64,000 bases of DNA from Filosporella fistucella. Taxonomy: Eukaryota; Ascomycota; Leotiomycetes; Helotiales. A program made the position numbers and the translations under genes. Location of the stretch: NCBI GenBank assembly GCA_030077755.1, contig JAQJZZ010000008.1, forward strand, positions 248,001-312,000, read 5' to 3'. Shown here piece by piece: positions 47,060 through 59,023 of the stretch (position 1 is the stretch's first letter; every line of letters starts with the position of its first letter). The notes beneath the pieces were generated by a model that was not told the origin of the DNA, did no database searches, and saw only the letters and a list, made by a program, of their open reading frames with translations.

Positions 47060-50000
47060 CTACTTCTTTCCTGTCAATGACTCAGTAACCATACCAAGTC
47101 CAAGACCTTTCAAGATGCCCTTCAGACCCAATCCACCAAGAAGATTATCCAAAAGACCGCCGAGTCCAAGTCCGCTCAACAATCTGCCAACCAGACCCAA
47201 AACGCCTGCAAGTAACAAGCCAACGGCAGCGAGAATTTGACCAAGAGGCTCAGCAAGGAGACCCCAAAGAGGATTGAGTTCCTTCTTGGCATGTGGCATG
47301 CCAGCAATCTTCTTCTTTGCGTTGTCGATGGTAGTTTGTACATTGCCTGTCAACTCCTTCAGGACCTCTGCGAGGTGATGCTCTTCTGGAGTAGCTTCAC
47401 GGGTAGCAGCCTTTTGCTTTGCGTTGGCAGAGATACGTCCGTCTGGATCGAGACCACGGATAACACCGTTGGCTTCTGATAGAATTTGTCCACCTTGCTC
47501 GATGAGAGGTTTGACAGTATCGACGAGCTTCTGTTCATCAAGCTCATCCTTTGGTTTACGTTCAGCAACATCAATTTCCTAGAAATTTGTTAGTATGTGT
47601 GTTTGATCAATTTTAAAAGATACATACCTCGGTGATTTGCTTCAGGACAGGATTGATCTTGTCGAGAGATTGTTGAACACAGAAAGCCATTTGCTTAGCA
47701 AGCTTCTTGTCCATCTCTAGTGCCTTTCTCTCCTCGCGCTCCTCTTCGGTTTCTTGTGGCTCCTCTGGTTCTGGCTCAGCCTCTACCTCTGGCTCTGGCT
47801 CAGGCTCAGGAATGTCCTCAATAAGAGTCACATGTCCGATGACTTGATTCTTCTGGTTGTAGACATCTCCATCCTCATCAATCTCTTTACCAGCGCACTT
47901 GGTGACTTCGCCTTCAGTCAGCTTGGCAATGAGATCACCATTCTCGTCGACGACATTACCCTCACGGTTGACCTTTCGGCCAGCGACAGGGCTGTGAGGC
48001 TTGACCTTCTCTTCCTCCTCCCATCTTTCGGCCTTACCAAGAGTGTTACCATTCTTGTCCAAGACATCTCCATCTGGATCAACCTCCTTGCCGTAAAGCT
48101 TCTTGGCATCACCTTCAATGAGACGACCGATAATGACTCCCTTGGAATCAGAGACCTTTCCATCTTTGGTCACCTTTGGTGAGTCAAAGCCAGAGAATAT
48201 ACCCTCCTTCTGACCATCACGCTCGCTCTCAGGTACCAACTCAGCTTTTCCGACGACGTTTCCGCCCTCGTCCCAGATTTGACCGTTCTTGTCACACATC
48301 TTTCCTGCAAGCTTCTTTGGGTCACCCTCAACGAGACGACCATAAATGCCTCCATGAGAATCAACAACATTGCCGACCTTGTTGACGCGCTTGCCAGCCA
48401 GAGCTGACATGTCAATCTTCTCTGGTTCTGGGGCATCTTCTTCGATCCATCGCTCAGCACGGCCGAGAACGTTACCAATCTTGTCGACGATTTCACCATC
48501 TTTGTCAATCTTCTTGCCGACGAGCTTCTTGGCATCGCCCTCAATCAGTTTGCCGACGATTTGACCCTCGTATAGAATGTTACCATGCTTGTCGCAAATA
48601 GCATCTGGGAAGTCTTCGAATGGACCGTCAGATGATTCATCACGGTCGTCAGCTCCAAGGAGTTCGGCGGTGCCGATAACCTTTCCAGAGTCTGAATATA
48701 TCTTTCCTTGTGCGTCGCACTTCTTGCCGATGAGTTTGGCCAAGATACCGGTAACGACACGTCCGAAGAGCTTGCCATTATCGTCAACGACGTTTCCGGC
48801 CTTGTTGACCTTCTTGCCGTCGAGTTCAGAGAGGTCTTGAACTTCCTCCTCTTCTGGAACGATATCCTCCTCTTGATATCTCTCAGCCTTTCCGAGGACA
48901 TTGCCGTTCTTGTCAACAACATCTCCATCGGCATCGACTTTCTTCCCTTCCAATTTCTTGGCATCACCCTCAATCAGCTTTCCCACAATCTTGCCTTCGA
49001 AAATGACATTGCCATCTTTGTCGAGAACGCTGTCTGGGAAATCCTCAAAAGGAGCGGATGGCTCAGCCTCACGTTCATTTTCTGGGAGAAGCTCGGCTCT
49101 GCCGATAATCTTTCCGCTGTCATTCCCTTCATTATGTTAGCCGACACTTGGTTGAGTGATAAACTGGGAGTTTGACTTACAGATGTTACCCTCGCCATCA
49201 ACCTTCTTTCCGATCAACTTCTTGACGTCACCTTCAACCAATTGGCCGAATGGGTTGCCGTTCTCATCAACAATCTTTCCAGCCTTGTTGACCTTCTTGC
49301 CTTTGAGAATGGACAAATCTGGGGTCTCAGGGATAGGATTTCCTTCCTCATCCAACTTCTCTTCGATAGGATTTCCATCTTCGTCCAATTTTGGCTCGAT
49401 TGGCTTTCCGTCCTCATCGAGTTTCTCTTCAATTGGGTTGCCATCAGCATCTAGCTTTGGCTCGATTGGCTTGCCATCCTCGTCGAGTTTCTCTTCGATA
49501 GGGTTGCCATCAGCATCTAGCTCTGGCTCCAGTGGCTTGCCATCCTCGCCCAACTTCTCCTCAATTGGGTTCCCGTCAGCATCCAACTTTGGTTCTTCTG
49601 GGATCGGGTTTCCATCTTCATCAAGCTTCTCAGTGATTGGCTTTCCATCTTCACCCAACTTCTCGATCGGATTTCCATCCTCGTCCAATTCAGGCTCAGC
49701 TGGAATGGGGTTACCATCCGCGTCCAGCTTCTCTTCAATTGGTTTGCCGTCCTCACCTAGCTTCTCGATTGGGTTTCCGTCTTCATCCAACTCTGGTTTG
49801 TCTGAAATGGGATTTCCTTCCTCGTCAAGCTTCTCCTCGATTGGATTCCCATCGGCATCCAACTTGGGCTCATCTGGGATTGGATTTCCGTCCTCATCGA
49901 GTTTTTGCTCGATTGGGTTACCATCCTTATCCAGAGTCTCCTCTCCTGGAAGCTTCTCTCCAGCCTCGTCCAACTTGTCTGCTGGGATTGGGTTTCCGTC

Positions 50001-51281
50001 CTCATCTAACTTCTCCTCTCCTACACTACCCAACTTGGAACCAGCCTCATCCACCTTCTCTCCCTCCTCAGGAAGGGTGCCGATGGCGCTCTGTGGCTTA
50101 CCAGGTAGTTGAAGGTTCTCCTCTTCTGGGCTGAGTTGTGAACCCTCAAGGTTCTTCTTTGATAATTGAGAACCCGCTTTGCTCTCACTCTCGATGACTT
50201 TATCGCCTTCAGGGAGTTGAGATCCAGAAACGCTGCCACCCTCAAGCTTGGAGCCGACATCGCTGCCAGCATCCAATTTCGAGCCAGCCTTGCTTCCAGC
50301 ATCCAGCTTGGATCCAACCTGCGACCCAAGATCGCTCGCGCCCTCAGCCTTCTTCAGTAGCTCAGGCTCGATGTTAGCTTTACCGATTGTGCTGCCGCTC
50401 TCGGCTTTGAGGTTACCTTCATCATCGATATCTGTGATGGCAGTGCCGACGAGGTCTTGTGGTGACCCCTCTGCGAGTTTGCCGATGACTTCACCAGTCG
50501 CGTTGGTGACATCTCCATTGTCTTGAACGCCGAAAGGTGCAGCGAGTTCTGGTGTCTTGACACCAGCTACTCCCTCATCTTCGACATCCTTGGTTGATGT
50601 GGCCTCTGGCTTCTCGATACCTTCTGTGGCGCCTGAGATTGCCGATTTGGCCGACTTTGCTCCCGATATTTCAGACTTTGGCGCTTGACTTTCATTATCT
50701 TTTGTTGTACTCTCATTGAGATCCGCCTTGCCGATAATGTTTCCTTCCTCATCAAGAACATCACCTTCTTGATCTACCATGCTCCCCTCCAACTGTGAAG
50801 CCTTCTCACCCTCGACATGACCAACAATGTTGCCTTCATCATCAACAACGTTGCCATCATGATCAACGCTACCCATTGGGATAGCCTCAGTTCCTTCCTC
50901 CTCCTCTTCTTCTTCTTCCTCTTCTGCGCCTGCTTGGCTCTCATCTGCCTCAGCATTGGTGATTGTTTCAAAGTCACCTCCATTCGATTCCGCTTCTGTG
51001 CCGTTGTGAATGGATTTTGTTTGGATATCTACCCGTCGGATTAGTATCGTTGTTTCCTCAATTCGTTGGACGTCTTATGCAATGGTGAGTCCAACTCGTC
51101 ATTTGGGGAAGTCTGTACTCTCAGGAAATGGAATCATCAACATACCCCCAGTTTCTTTGTCATCTAATTGACTTGTATCTGCTTGTTCTGGACTCTTCTT
51201 TTTTGAGCTCTTTGGTGATTCAACAGCGCTGGCATCACGTTTTGGCGTGGCCGGCATTTTCTGTGTTGCGATATCCGCCAT
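47060..51281 (-). CDS. Large DUF3659 / LEA-like repeat protein
   Basis: Exons 51281..51146, 51028..49181, 49126..47628 and 47578..47060 give 1333 aa. The N-terminus is Lys/Ser-rich, then an acidic run of ten Glu. Residues about 97-200 and 620-1120 are DUF3659-type units of the form LxGKKVDxDGxVxDxxGNVxGKAE, about nine paired units. Between them (about 385-618) lies a tandem array of 14-17-residue units such as KLDEDGNPIEE. The C-terminal 172 residues form a separate conserved block ending in a Gly/Leu-rich hydrophobic stretch (about 1264-1325) that may associate with membranes. Fungal proteins of this class are called LEA-domain proteins and are linked to desiccation or stress protection, largely without experiments. 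Long open frames on the plus strand here (for example 49156-50112) are antisense shadows of the repeats. Confidence 0.88.
49310..50010 (-). repeat. In-frame coding repeat array (LDEDGNPIEEK type)
   Basis: Roughly fifteen units of 42-51 nt encode variants of LDEDGNPI followed by EEK, PEEP or EPK. The length stays a multiple of three, and both other strand frames stay open through the array. Confidence 0.8.
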
Positions 51282-53018
51282 GTTGGCGATTGGATTCCAA
51301 AAGTAATACGCAGCTTGGAAACCGATATGGTGATAACGAGGAGAATTGGGGGATGATATGATTGGTATTGGGAATGTGCTTAAGTACGCACGTTTATTGA
51401 TTGGAATAAAGGTGCGATTTATTTCCTAACTTTTTTTGCTGAAGCTCTCAGGTTATATCAGGAAAGCAAATTACCTCCATACTCAAAGCTTCCAACGACG
51501 TCATGAGAGAGCTCCAGGCTGCAGGAACCAAGACCCTCTGACCAGGAAGGAGGAGCTATGATCCAAGAAGAGAAAGTACTCTTACATCACACCCCGTTAG
51601 AAACATCTTGATCGAGATGAAGCAACGAATCTAGCATCATTCTCAGCACCACTTCCCCATGGAACAGGCTCCGAAGAGCATGGAACATGGAGCATGGCCA
51701 TATGGTGATTGAGTGCTGCACGATTTCCATGTGAGATGCCGTGTACAAGGAACATTTCCGGATTTCTGAGCTCCTTCAGCATTGAAACGGCTGCATAGTT
51801 CTTCATAGTTTGCAAATAAACTTGTGACTTTGTTAGAGACTCGTCAGAAGAGCGGGGAACTAACAGAGAGATCGTCGCAGCCACACATGTGCACAAGTGT
51901 CAACGGTGCAGTGACGATCTGGGTAATGGTGGGTGGGTAGTGGGTAGAGGTTGGCGGCGGGCGGGTGTGTGAGAGCTATTAGCACTGGGCACCCTAGAGT
52001 AAGAAAGTTGGGGCTTGAAGTTTGCCACCCTCGGACCCTGGAGCTGCCAAGTTTGGTGTGGCTGACCGCTGAAACTAACCACTAAATCGACCCCACTGTT
52101 GCATTTACAGGGAGCGGTAAATCTTGCCTTGGTGGGTGAGCACGCTAGAAGCCCTTCTATTTCAGACGCTATCCTTTTGCGGTATATTCTCTCCTCTTCA
52201 ACATCCCGTACCCCAATTACCAACTTCGTATCACCTCTTCACCAGCCACATCAGCTCCAGTGCGTCAGGATATTGTTCAATACTTGTTTTCCTTCAGAGT
52301 TTATGCACCTGTTGCGACATTCCGTGGGTCTAGATTGACGACGATCTTCTTCGTAGGATCCCCCGTCCTGGTCTAGTGGCTATTTGCTATCTGATCGGAT
52401 GCACGAGGTGTTCAAACAGGCAACTCATATTTCCATGTAAGCTGAAAGCTTTGCAGGAATACAGCACTTAGTTTGGTACGTTTAGATATTGGAATATTCA
52501 AACTGGTAGCATTGGATACAGCTTGCAAAGTTGCGCTATTGGGTTGTCGATGCAGAGCTGTAGCTGGGCCATCAGCTTACTTGAGCAATAATCTCTATCA
52601 AACAGCTCCATAAAATATCCCGCGGCTGCCGAGCGTCATGGCAATTGGAGCTATGTGGGATTTCACATGGAACTTGCAAGGCGGAGACGCCCCGCTGCAG
52701 CCTGCCCCAATATCCCGAACCACATCTCGATCTTGTAAGTACAAGGTTTCAAATCAGCTTCCAGGTTTCTTAGCCACTTATGACACATAAGCTACCCCTC
52801 GAAGAAAGAGCTCCTATGAGGTAGGATTTCCACAGTGCTGTCATCATACCGAATCCCCCAGCCATTTTTATCACAGACCACCAGGACCCTGAAACCAGGC
52901 AAAAGAAAGACTCTTAGAAAATCGACGTCAACACTCAATTCTGGATATAACCACTGTCATCTCGACATCTTTTTGGTTGGTTTTTGGCCTAAAGATCGCC
53001 GTGAAATATATTTCCAAT
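51282..53018. other. Head-to-head spacer between the two LEA-like genes
   Basis: 1.7 kb, no supported gene. Probably contains both promoters. A cccct site near 52795 could be a stress-response element, but a site this short is expected by chance. Confidence 0.45.
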
Positions 53019-55277
53019 ATGTCTGTACCAAGAACTCCAAAAACTCCGCTCGACTCTGCTGAGAAGAGTGCTCCTACACCAAAAACTGGATCAATTAAGA
53101 AGAAAATTCCCAATGGAGATACTCCAACCCCTACCAAAAAGAAACTACCAAAGCCAGCCCAGGATGCTACATCAAAGCTTCCTTCAGAGGCCCAAGACAC
53201 ACCATCTCCTACTCAGACAAAACCTTTGAAGAAGAAGATTCCCAAGGAGGTTCCTAAGGATATTCCAGAGAAGCCACAACAAGCTCCTTCAGTTTCCGAT
53301 GTATCTCAAGCTCCAGAAGCTCCAGACACGCCTACTCCAAAGAAGAAGATAATCAAGAAGAAGAAGCCGGAAGCTCCTTCGGAGACACCTGAGCCGCCAC
53401 AAACACCAAAAACGCCTAAGGCGCCTGAAGCACCTGTTCAACCACCACCTCAGCCCGATTTTGAGAAAGCAAAGTCTACTCCCAAGCCAGAAACTCCTGA
53501 ACAGCCTCAGAAAAAGAAAATCATTAAGAAGAAGAAGCCAGCTCCTCCGCCAGAGCCTGAGCCAGAACCTGAACCAGAAATTGAGGAGGAATCCGAGCCT
53601 GAGCCTGAACCGGAGGTTGAGGAATCTGAACAGGAAGAGGAGCACCCAGATGAGGAGGAAATTGAGGATGAGGACCACGATGATAATGAGGAGGAAGAGC
53701 ACGATGACGACGAGGAGGAGCAAGATGAGGAGCAGGACGGAGAATCAGAAGGCGAGGAGGAGGGAGAGGATTGGGATGAGAATGATTCGGGAGTCGGAAT
53801 TGAAGATGCTCCAAAGAAAGCCCAAGATACCACTGCCGATTTGCCAGACAAAGCTACAAAAACTGCAAAGGGAGCTTCGGACTCTGCCAAAGGTGCCGCT
53901 GATGGTGCGCAAAAGAAGTTGAAAGATACCACCGATTCTGCTCAAGATACTGGGAAAGGCGCCTCCGATCAAGTGCAGGATGCTGCTAAGGGAGCCACTG
54001 ATAAAGTGTCTGATTCTAGTAAAGATGTGCAGGACAAGACATCTGGACTCACCGACAAGCTCCCAGGCACTGACTCACTTCCTGGCAAAGATTCACTCCC
54101 AGGTACAGATTCTCTCCCAAGTAAGGACTCTTTACCTGGTACCGATAGCCTGCCAATTGGCGGCGGAGACAAAAAGAAGAAATCTAGTCAAGGCGCAACC
54201 GATAAAGCATCCAAAACTGGCTCTGATGCAGTTGGCGGTGCGAAGAAAAAGGCTGGTGGCTTAACTGGAGGCCTCACTGATGGAGCTGGAGATAAGGTCA
54301 ATGGTGTCAAAGATACAGCCACCTCAGCAGCTGGTGATGTGCAAAAGAAAGTCGGAGATACTGCAGGTGATGCACAGAAGAAGGCTGGTGATACTGCAGA
54401 CGACGCTCATAAGAAAGTCGGCGATACTGCCGACTCAGCCAAAAACTCACTTCCAACTGATACTCCAGATACTTCGGATGTCGCCGATAAAGCTGGAGAG
54501 GCCAAAGACAAAGCTACAGGTGCGGTAGGAGATGCTACTAGCAAGACCGACGATCTGACTGGTGCTCTCGGTGGTCTCACCGATAAACCAGAAGGCATTT
54601 TTGACGATGTATCCAGCAAAGCTGGTGAAGCCACCAAAAGCGCCGCCGATACTGCTTCAGGTGCCGCAAAAGGGGTTACTGATAAAGCCAGCGATGTCAA
54701 AGATAAAGCTGGAGATGCTGTCAATGGCGTCAAAGACACAGCCGAGAAATCCACCAAGGGCACCACGGACAAAGCTTCTGGCCTCGCAGATACAGGCAAA
54801 GATCTCGCTGGTGGTGCAACCTCCAAATTCGATGATGTCTCAGGAGGAGCTACAAAAGGAGTCACCGACAAGCTAGGTGATCTCTCATCCCTCGCAGGCA
54901 ATAAAATCGATGACAATGGCAACATTCTCTCTCCCGCTGGTGATATCATCGGCAAAGCCAGCGGAGACGTATCTTCCATCGCAGGCAAGAGCCTCAATGA
55001 TTCCGGCGAGGTCGTTGACGAGTCCGGCAAAGTGTTAGGAAAAGTGAGCGAACTCACAGACCAAGCTGGAGACATCAAGAAGAAAGCAGATGATACAATC
55101 GCTAACATTCAATTACCTTCTGATGGATCAATGCCCAAAGTTGATACCGTAGCAGCTCAAGGGGGAAGCAAGACTCAGGGCGGACCAGCGAATGGAATTG
55201 AGATTAGTATGCAGACAACCAAAGATGGAACGACGACTTTGACGATTAGAATTCCAGGCAGCTTTCGACAAGACTAG
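53019..55277 (+). CDS. LEA-like protein with group-3-type repeats and DUF3659 unit
   Basis: Single exon, 752 aa, start MSVPRTPKTP (ATG 53019). Residues 1-180 are Pro/Lys-rich with several KKKI(I)KKKKP blocks. About 180-265 is extremely acidic (PEPEPE and EEEE/DDDE runs). About 270-640 repeats DKAxGxxDxAxxKxxD-type 11-mer-like units, as in group 3 LEA proteins, interrupted by a (G/S)(T/K)DSLP array (about 350-380). Near 640-690 two DUF3659-type units occur (GNKIDDNGNILSPAGDIIGK, then GKSLNDSGEVVDESGK). The C-terminus ISMQTTKDGTTTLTIRIPG is distinct. Such proteins are disordered and hydrophilic; a desiccation-protection role is inference. It shares the DUF3659 unit with the divergent neighbour. 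Confidence 0.88.
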   Translation: MSVPRTPKTPLDSAEKSAPTPKTGSIKKKIPNGDTPTPTKKKLPKPAQDATSKLPSEAQDTPSPTQTKPLKKKIPKEVPKDIPEKPQQAPSVSDVSQAPEAPDTPTPKKKIIKKKKPEAPSETPEPPQTPKTPKAPEAPVQPPPQPDFEKAKSTPKPETPEQPQKKKIIKKKKPAPPPEPEPEPEPEIEEESEPEPEPEVEESEQEEEHPDEEEIEDEDHDDNEEEEHDDDEEEQDEEQDGESEGEEEGEDWDENDSGVGIEDAPKKAQDTTADLPDKATKTAKGASDSAKGAADGAQKKLKDTTDSAQDTGKGASDQVQDAAKGATDKVSDSSKDVQDKTSGLTDKLPGTDSLPGKDSLPGTDSLPSKDSLPGTDSLPIGGGDKKKKSSQGATDKASKTGSDAVGGAKKKAGGLTGGLTDGAGDKVNGVKDTATSAAGDVQKKVGDTAGDAQKKAGDTADDAHKKVGDTADSAKNSLPTDTPDTSDVADKAGEAKDKATGAVGDATSKTDDLTGALGGLTDKPEGIFDDVSSKAGEATKSAADTASGAAKGVTDKASDVKDKAGDAVNGVKDTAEKSTKGTTDKASGLADTGKDLAGGATSKFDDVSGGATKGVTDKLGDLSSLAGNKIDDNGNILSPAGDIIGKASGDVSSIAGKSLNDSGEVVDESGKVLGKVSELTDQAGDIKKKADDTIANIQLPSDGSMPKVDTVAAQGGSKTQGGPANGIEISMQTTKDGTTTLTIRIPGSFRQD

Positions 55278-56089
55278 CGGATGAATTTCTTATATACGGT
55301 TTTTGTTTGAATACAGAGAAGGAAGGAAAGTTATGATTTATGTATGAGCTTTCATTTGTTTTTGGTGGATTTAAAAGTGTACCTAATAGTCTATACAATT
55401 GATGCTTTGTCCAAATATCTCATCTGCATGCCCTCACCAAAATCTAATATTCCATAACATTCCCATTCATCTGCACCACAGAAATTCTCCTATCCCACCT
55501 TCCAAATGGTGAACTTCTCATGGGATTTCACATGTCTCTCACCTAGACTCCCCGAGCTCCTACAGAAATGACGTACCCCCTTTCTCCCCTCTATCTCTTC
55601 CCAGCACCCAAACCAGTTTCAGCCACTTCTTCAGCAACTCACTTAGCTCCCCATCACCTCCCCATCCAAGCTCCAGCTCTCACACCAGCCACGCAAGCTG
55701 CTCTCCTCTCCCCCTGCCATACATTCGCCACACTACAACCTTCACCAGGATTACCCGCACCACGGCGCGATCAGGGTGACATTCCGCAGAAATGTGGGAT
55801 AAAGTTTGCAGATTACGCAATGACCAAGTTACATTCTTTCTTCCCTGAATCCTGGTTGGAGATCTGTGGCTTGAGCTTACGGGAGGGACCCTGTGGCGGG
55901 GAGGGGAATGATGTAGGTGGTTTGATGGATGTTTACTTTTTTCTGTGGGAGATTGTTGGGTTTTTGCGATAAGGAAAGAATATACTTGATACCTTGATTG
56001 ATCTGCAGAATTGAAGATCTATCATATTGAGAGGAAAAGAAACGAATTATTGATTTACTGTGAAATCTCAAACTTTTGAAGCCGGCGAG
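55278..56089. other. Intergenic; one weak frame
   Basis: A 134-codon frame at 55568-55972 (plus) is Pro/Ala-rich with no motif and is not supported. The rest is flanking sequence. Confidence 0.35.
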
Positions 56090-57689
56090 ATGAGTGAGAT
56101 TAAGACTCTGTTGCTGTGTTTTATACATGGATTCAAAGGGGATGAAGAGACCTTTTATGAGTTTCCTTCTGTGGGTATTTCTACTTCTGTCTTCACCGAA
56201 TAGGGCTGATAATAAGATAGGATTTGAAGAATCAGGTCAAAGAAAGGAATCCGGGGTTAAATGTTGAGTCGAGAGTATATCCCAAGTACGAAACGAAAGG
56301 AGATTTGGCTGGATGTGTGGAGACGTTCAGGGACTGGTAAGTGTTTGGGAACTTTCGAAAAAGGACGAAAGAAAGGTTTTAACATGGAGGAATAGGTTAC
56401 AAGACCAGGTCACCGATCTCGAGCGCGATGCCGCAACTCCATCAGCGATTCTCAATCCATCCGTCAGCGTAATACTCGTCGCGCATTCTATGGGGTAAGT
56501 TCTCTTCTTTTCACCTTGGTTTACAAACAATACCAACCATTTCAGCGGCTTTGTAGCAGCAGACACTCTATTCACTATTCTCTCGAATCGTCCTCAAATT
56601 GCACACCCGCCTAACCAAAAACTGCTCTTCCCACTTGTTTCAGGTCTCATATCCTACGACACACCATACAACGGTCTCTCACGCTCCATGTTCGCCTACG
56701 GAGCTTTCTCACAGTACCAAAATCTATCTTCAGCATGGAATCTTCTCTCTACTGTCGGCTCAACATTCGGAAGCTCAACTGCTGTCTCAGCAGCTGGTCA
56801 AACAGCTTCGTGGGCACGTTGGCAAGCTCTCGCTTCAAGAACAGGTACATATGGTGCGATCGTCGCTGGTGGAGTAGCTGTATACATGAATCGAGATTAC
56901 ATTCGTGAGAGCTTGGGAAAGATTAATCGAGAGAGCATCAAAAACATAAATTACCGCGAGAGTGTCACTTCGGGAGTCTCGCAGGGATTAACATATGTTA
57001 GTAAGGAGAGTATTGGAGAAGGCTTCGCATGGCTTGCAGGCCACCTAAAGTTCGTCGGCGCACTGATGAAGCAAGCGCAACTTACAACCAGATTGGAACG
57101 TTTGGAGCAATTAGAGGGTATTGGGAGAGTCAATTTCTATACTACTCTCGGACAAAACGGGTATTGGACAGGTGGATACTTTGTCCCGAAACGAATGTTC
57201 TGTGCTGTTCCTACCGAGAAAGAGAAAGCATCATGGTGGATAGAATGCGTTAATAAGAAAGCTAAGAATGAGATTGAAGCCCATTGTCGCATGTTTAGGA
57301 GAGAGACAAATGAGGGATATGATGAGATGATGGCAAAGTCAGTAGAGTTGGTGGGAAAGTGGGTGAAAAATGATCCAAGGAAAGTTAAGGATGAGTATAA
57401 ACCGACAAGAGAACAGTTGAGTAGAAGGCAAAGCGAAGCTCAGCTTTGGGACGATGATGGGAAAGTGCTGAAGCCCAAAATGGGAGATGAGGATGCGGAT
57501 CAGTTGCAGGCTATATTGAGATGCTCCGAAATGCCACAGGGGGAAGATGGGGGAGTCGATGAGGAGGAATTAAAGAAGGCTACGCAAGTGCCGTTGCCTG
57601 TTGATGATGAGGTTGTCAATAATGGGAAGGTGGACAATGGGGGGTTGGAGAAAGCTGCTGAGGTTCCGCTGCCTGCTGGAGATTTGTAG
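56090..57689 (+). CDS. DUF676-like serine hydrolase (alpha/beta hydrolase)
   Basis: Exons 56090..56170, 56221..56336, 56396..56494 and 56546..57689 give 479 aa. The N-terminus has the oxyanion-type HGF motif (FIHGFKGDEETF, residues 11-22). The nucleophile elbow AHSMGG is rebuilt by splicing, with S97. SYDTPYNGLSRSMFA follows, as in fungal DUF676/lipase-like proteins. A Gly/Ala-rich segment near 185-205 (GAIVAGGVAVYM) may be a membrane-contacting helix. The C-terminal 100 residues are acidic with two copies of a KATQVPLPVDD / KAAEVPLPAGD element. The catalytic Asp and His cannot be assigned with certainty. Expected substrate: a lipid or other ester. Confidence 0.88.
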
Positions 57690-57873
57690 ATGTATTTTTG
57701 TGCGAGCGGTTGTTTTCTGGTTTCTGATTTTTGATATCACTTCTTGTTTATGGTTTAGATAGCAGTAATAGCCTTTGTAATTCATTCTAGATTCAGATTC
57801 GCAGTAAGATTAAACATGGTATCAATATCCTAACTCCTCTCTCCTTGTCTAGGTATCCATTCACCACTGAAAA

Positions 57874-58234
57874 TTATCTACTCAACAGTCCCTTGTCAAC
57901 CAAATCCCCGACTGGTTTGCCGACGCCGTTTGCTCCGAACTGATTGCCAACTGTCTCACCAACAGAGCTCTGAATCCCGTCAATATCTTTGTTGCCTGTG
58001 ACTTCAGTCTTCTTTAAGGTATCTAGACAAGCAGATGTTAGAAAGCCGACTCATTTTCTAGAAGAAGCAGTGGAAAGTTAACATACCTTTAACCCCGTAA
58101 CTAGTTCTATTCTCTCCAAACCATTTCAGATATGTATCCTCAATCCATCTCATCGTAGATTCATAATAGGTATTCCTCTTCTCTCCATCAGGATTCACCT
58201 TATCGACTTCTGATCTGATACCAGTAGGATCCAT
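57874..58234 (-). CDS. Small conserved-looking protein, 98 aa
   Basis: Exons 58234..58087 and 58022..57874 give 98 aa. The single 64-nt intron has a GTATGT donor and keeps frame (AAG|AT). The product starts MDPTGIRSEVDKV, has a WIEDTYLKWFGENRTSYGVK block and a Gly-rich C-terminus (VGETVGNQFGANGVGKPVGD). I recall similar short uncharacterised proteins in other ascomycetes, but no function. It is soluble, with no signal peptide. Confidence 0.75.
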
Positions 58235-59023
58235 TTTTAGATTTCTGATTGGTTGTTTGGAAATTGCGTGAGGGAGGACGATAGTCGGGTAAAGTTGTAA
58301 GGAGGAAGATGGGTATGACGGCACAGCTTATGTTTTGCTAAAGCAGAGATCTTCTACAAGTTGAAAGATATACACATCCTGCATCCTATTTCCTGTTTCT
58401 TGAATGATATGACGTCGTGGAGTCAGCTTGTGAGTGTGCAGGCAGATATGGTGTGGCTGGTGACTGGGCGTAGAACCAGGGAGTTGGAACTTGAGCTGCG
58501 AAACGTGTCGAGGATGCCTGTGCTCATTAGTTTGATTTAGACTGGGGCATTCTGGAGCGATAGAATAAGCAAGTGGATGCCTTTAAGTGCCCGCTGAGGA
58601 AACTTGTGTGGGTCAGGGATCAGACGATCGAGATTTTGGGGGAGGTTCAGAGGAAGTGATTATTGGTTGCCTTTTACCCAGTTTTTACCGCCATTTTCTG
58701 GGTCTTCTCTATGTTTTCTGAGATGTTTTGTAAATCATCCACGTGCTGAAATAGTCAGAGGTTACTCCAGATTCTCAGTGAAAACCAAACCTTCCGTTGT
58801 TGCCATCAGAGTCCTGGAGGGGATTGTGGTCTTTTCTTCTCCTTAGAACTTGCGAAAAGCTTGGAACTTACCCACAAGCCAAACATCGTGAATTTAACAT
58901 GCTCTAACTATCTGTGAAAAAAATGCAAATCCCTAATCGTCCATATCCTTTGGTATCTCATCCCTATTCCTGCGCCATTTTCATGCCATCATTCCAAACT
59001 CCAAACCCAGAATGTGCTTCAAA
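58235..59023. other. Intergenic, no supported gene
   Basis: Short frames only. Confidence 0.4.

Noticed and set aside
49156..50112. 318-codon plus-strand frame, Ser/Phe-rich repeats
   Set aside because: Antisense image of the LDEDGNPI coding repeats of the LEA-like gene.
52355..52430. tRNA-like boxes (ggtctagtggc and gtgttcaaacagg)
   Set aside because: Box A and B resemblance only; the sequence does not fold into a cloverleaf with paired acceptor and anticodon stems.
53289..55108. Long minus-strand frames of 144, 141 and 233 codons
   Set aside because: Antisense to the low-complexity acidic and Ala/Lys-rich parts of the LEA-like gene at 53019.
55568..55972. 134-codon plus-strand frame
   Set aside because: Pro/Ala low complexity, no family features; likely flanking sequence.
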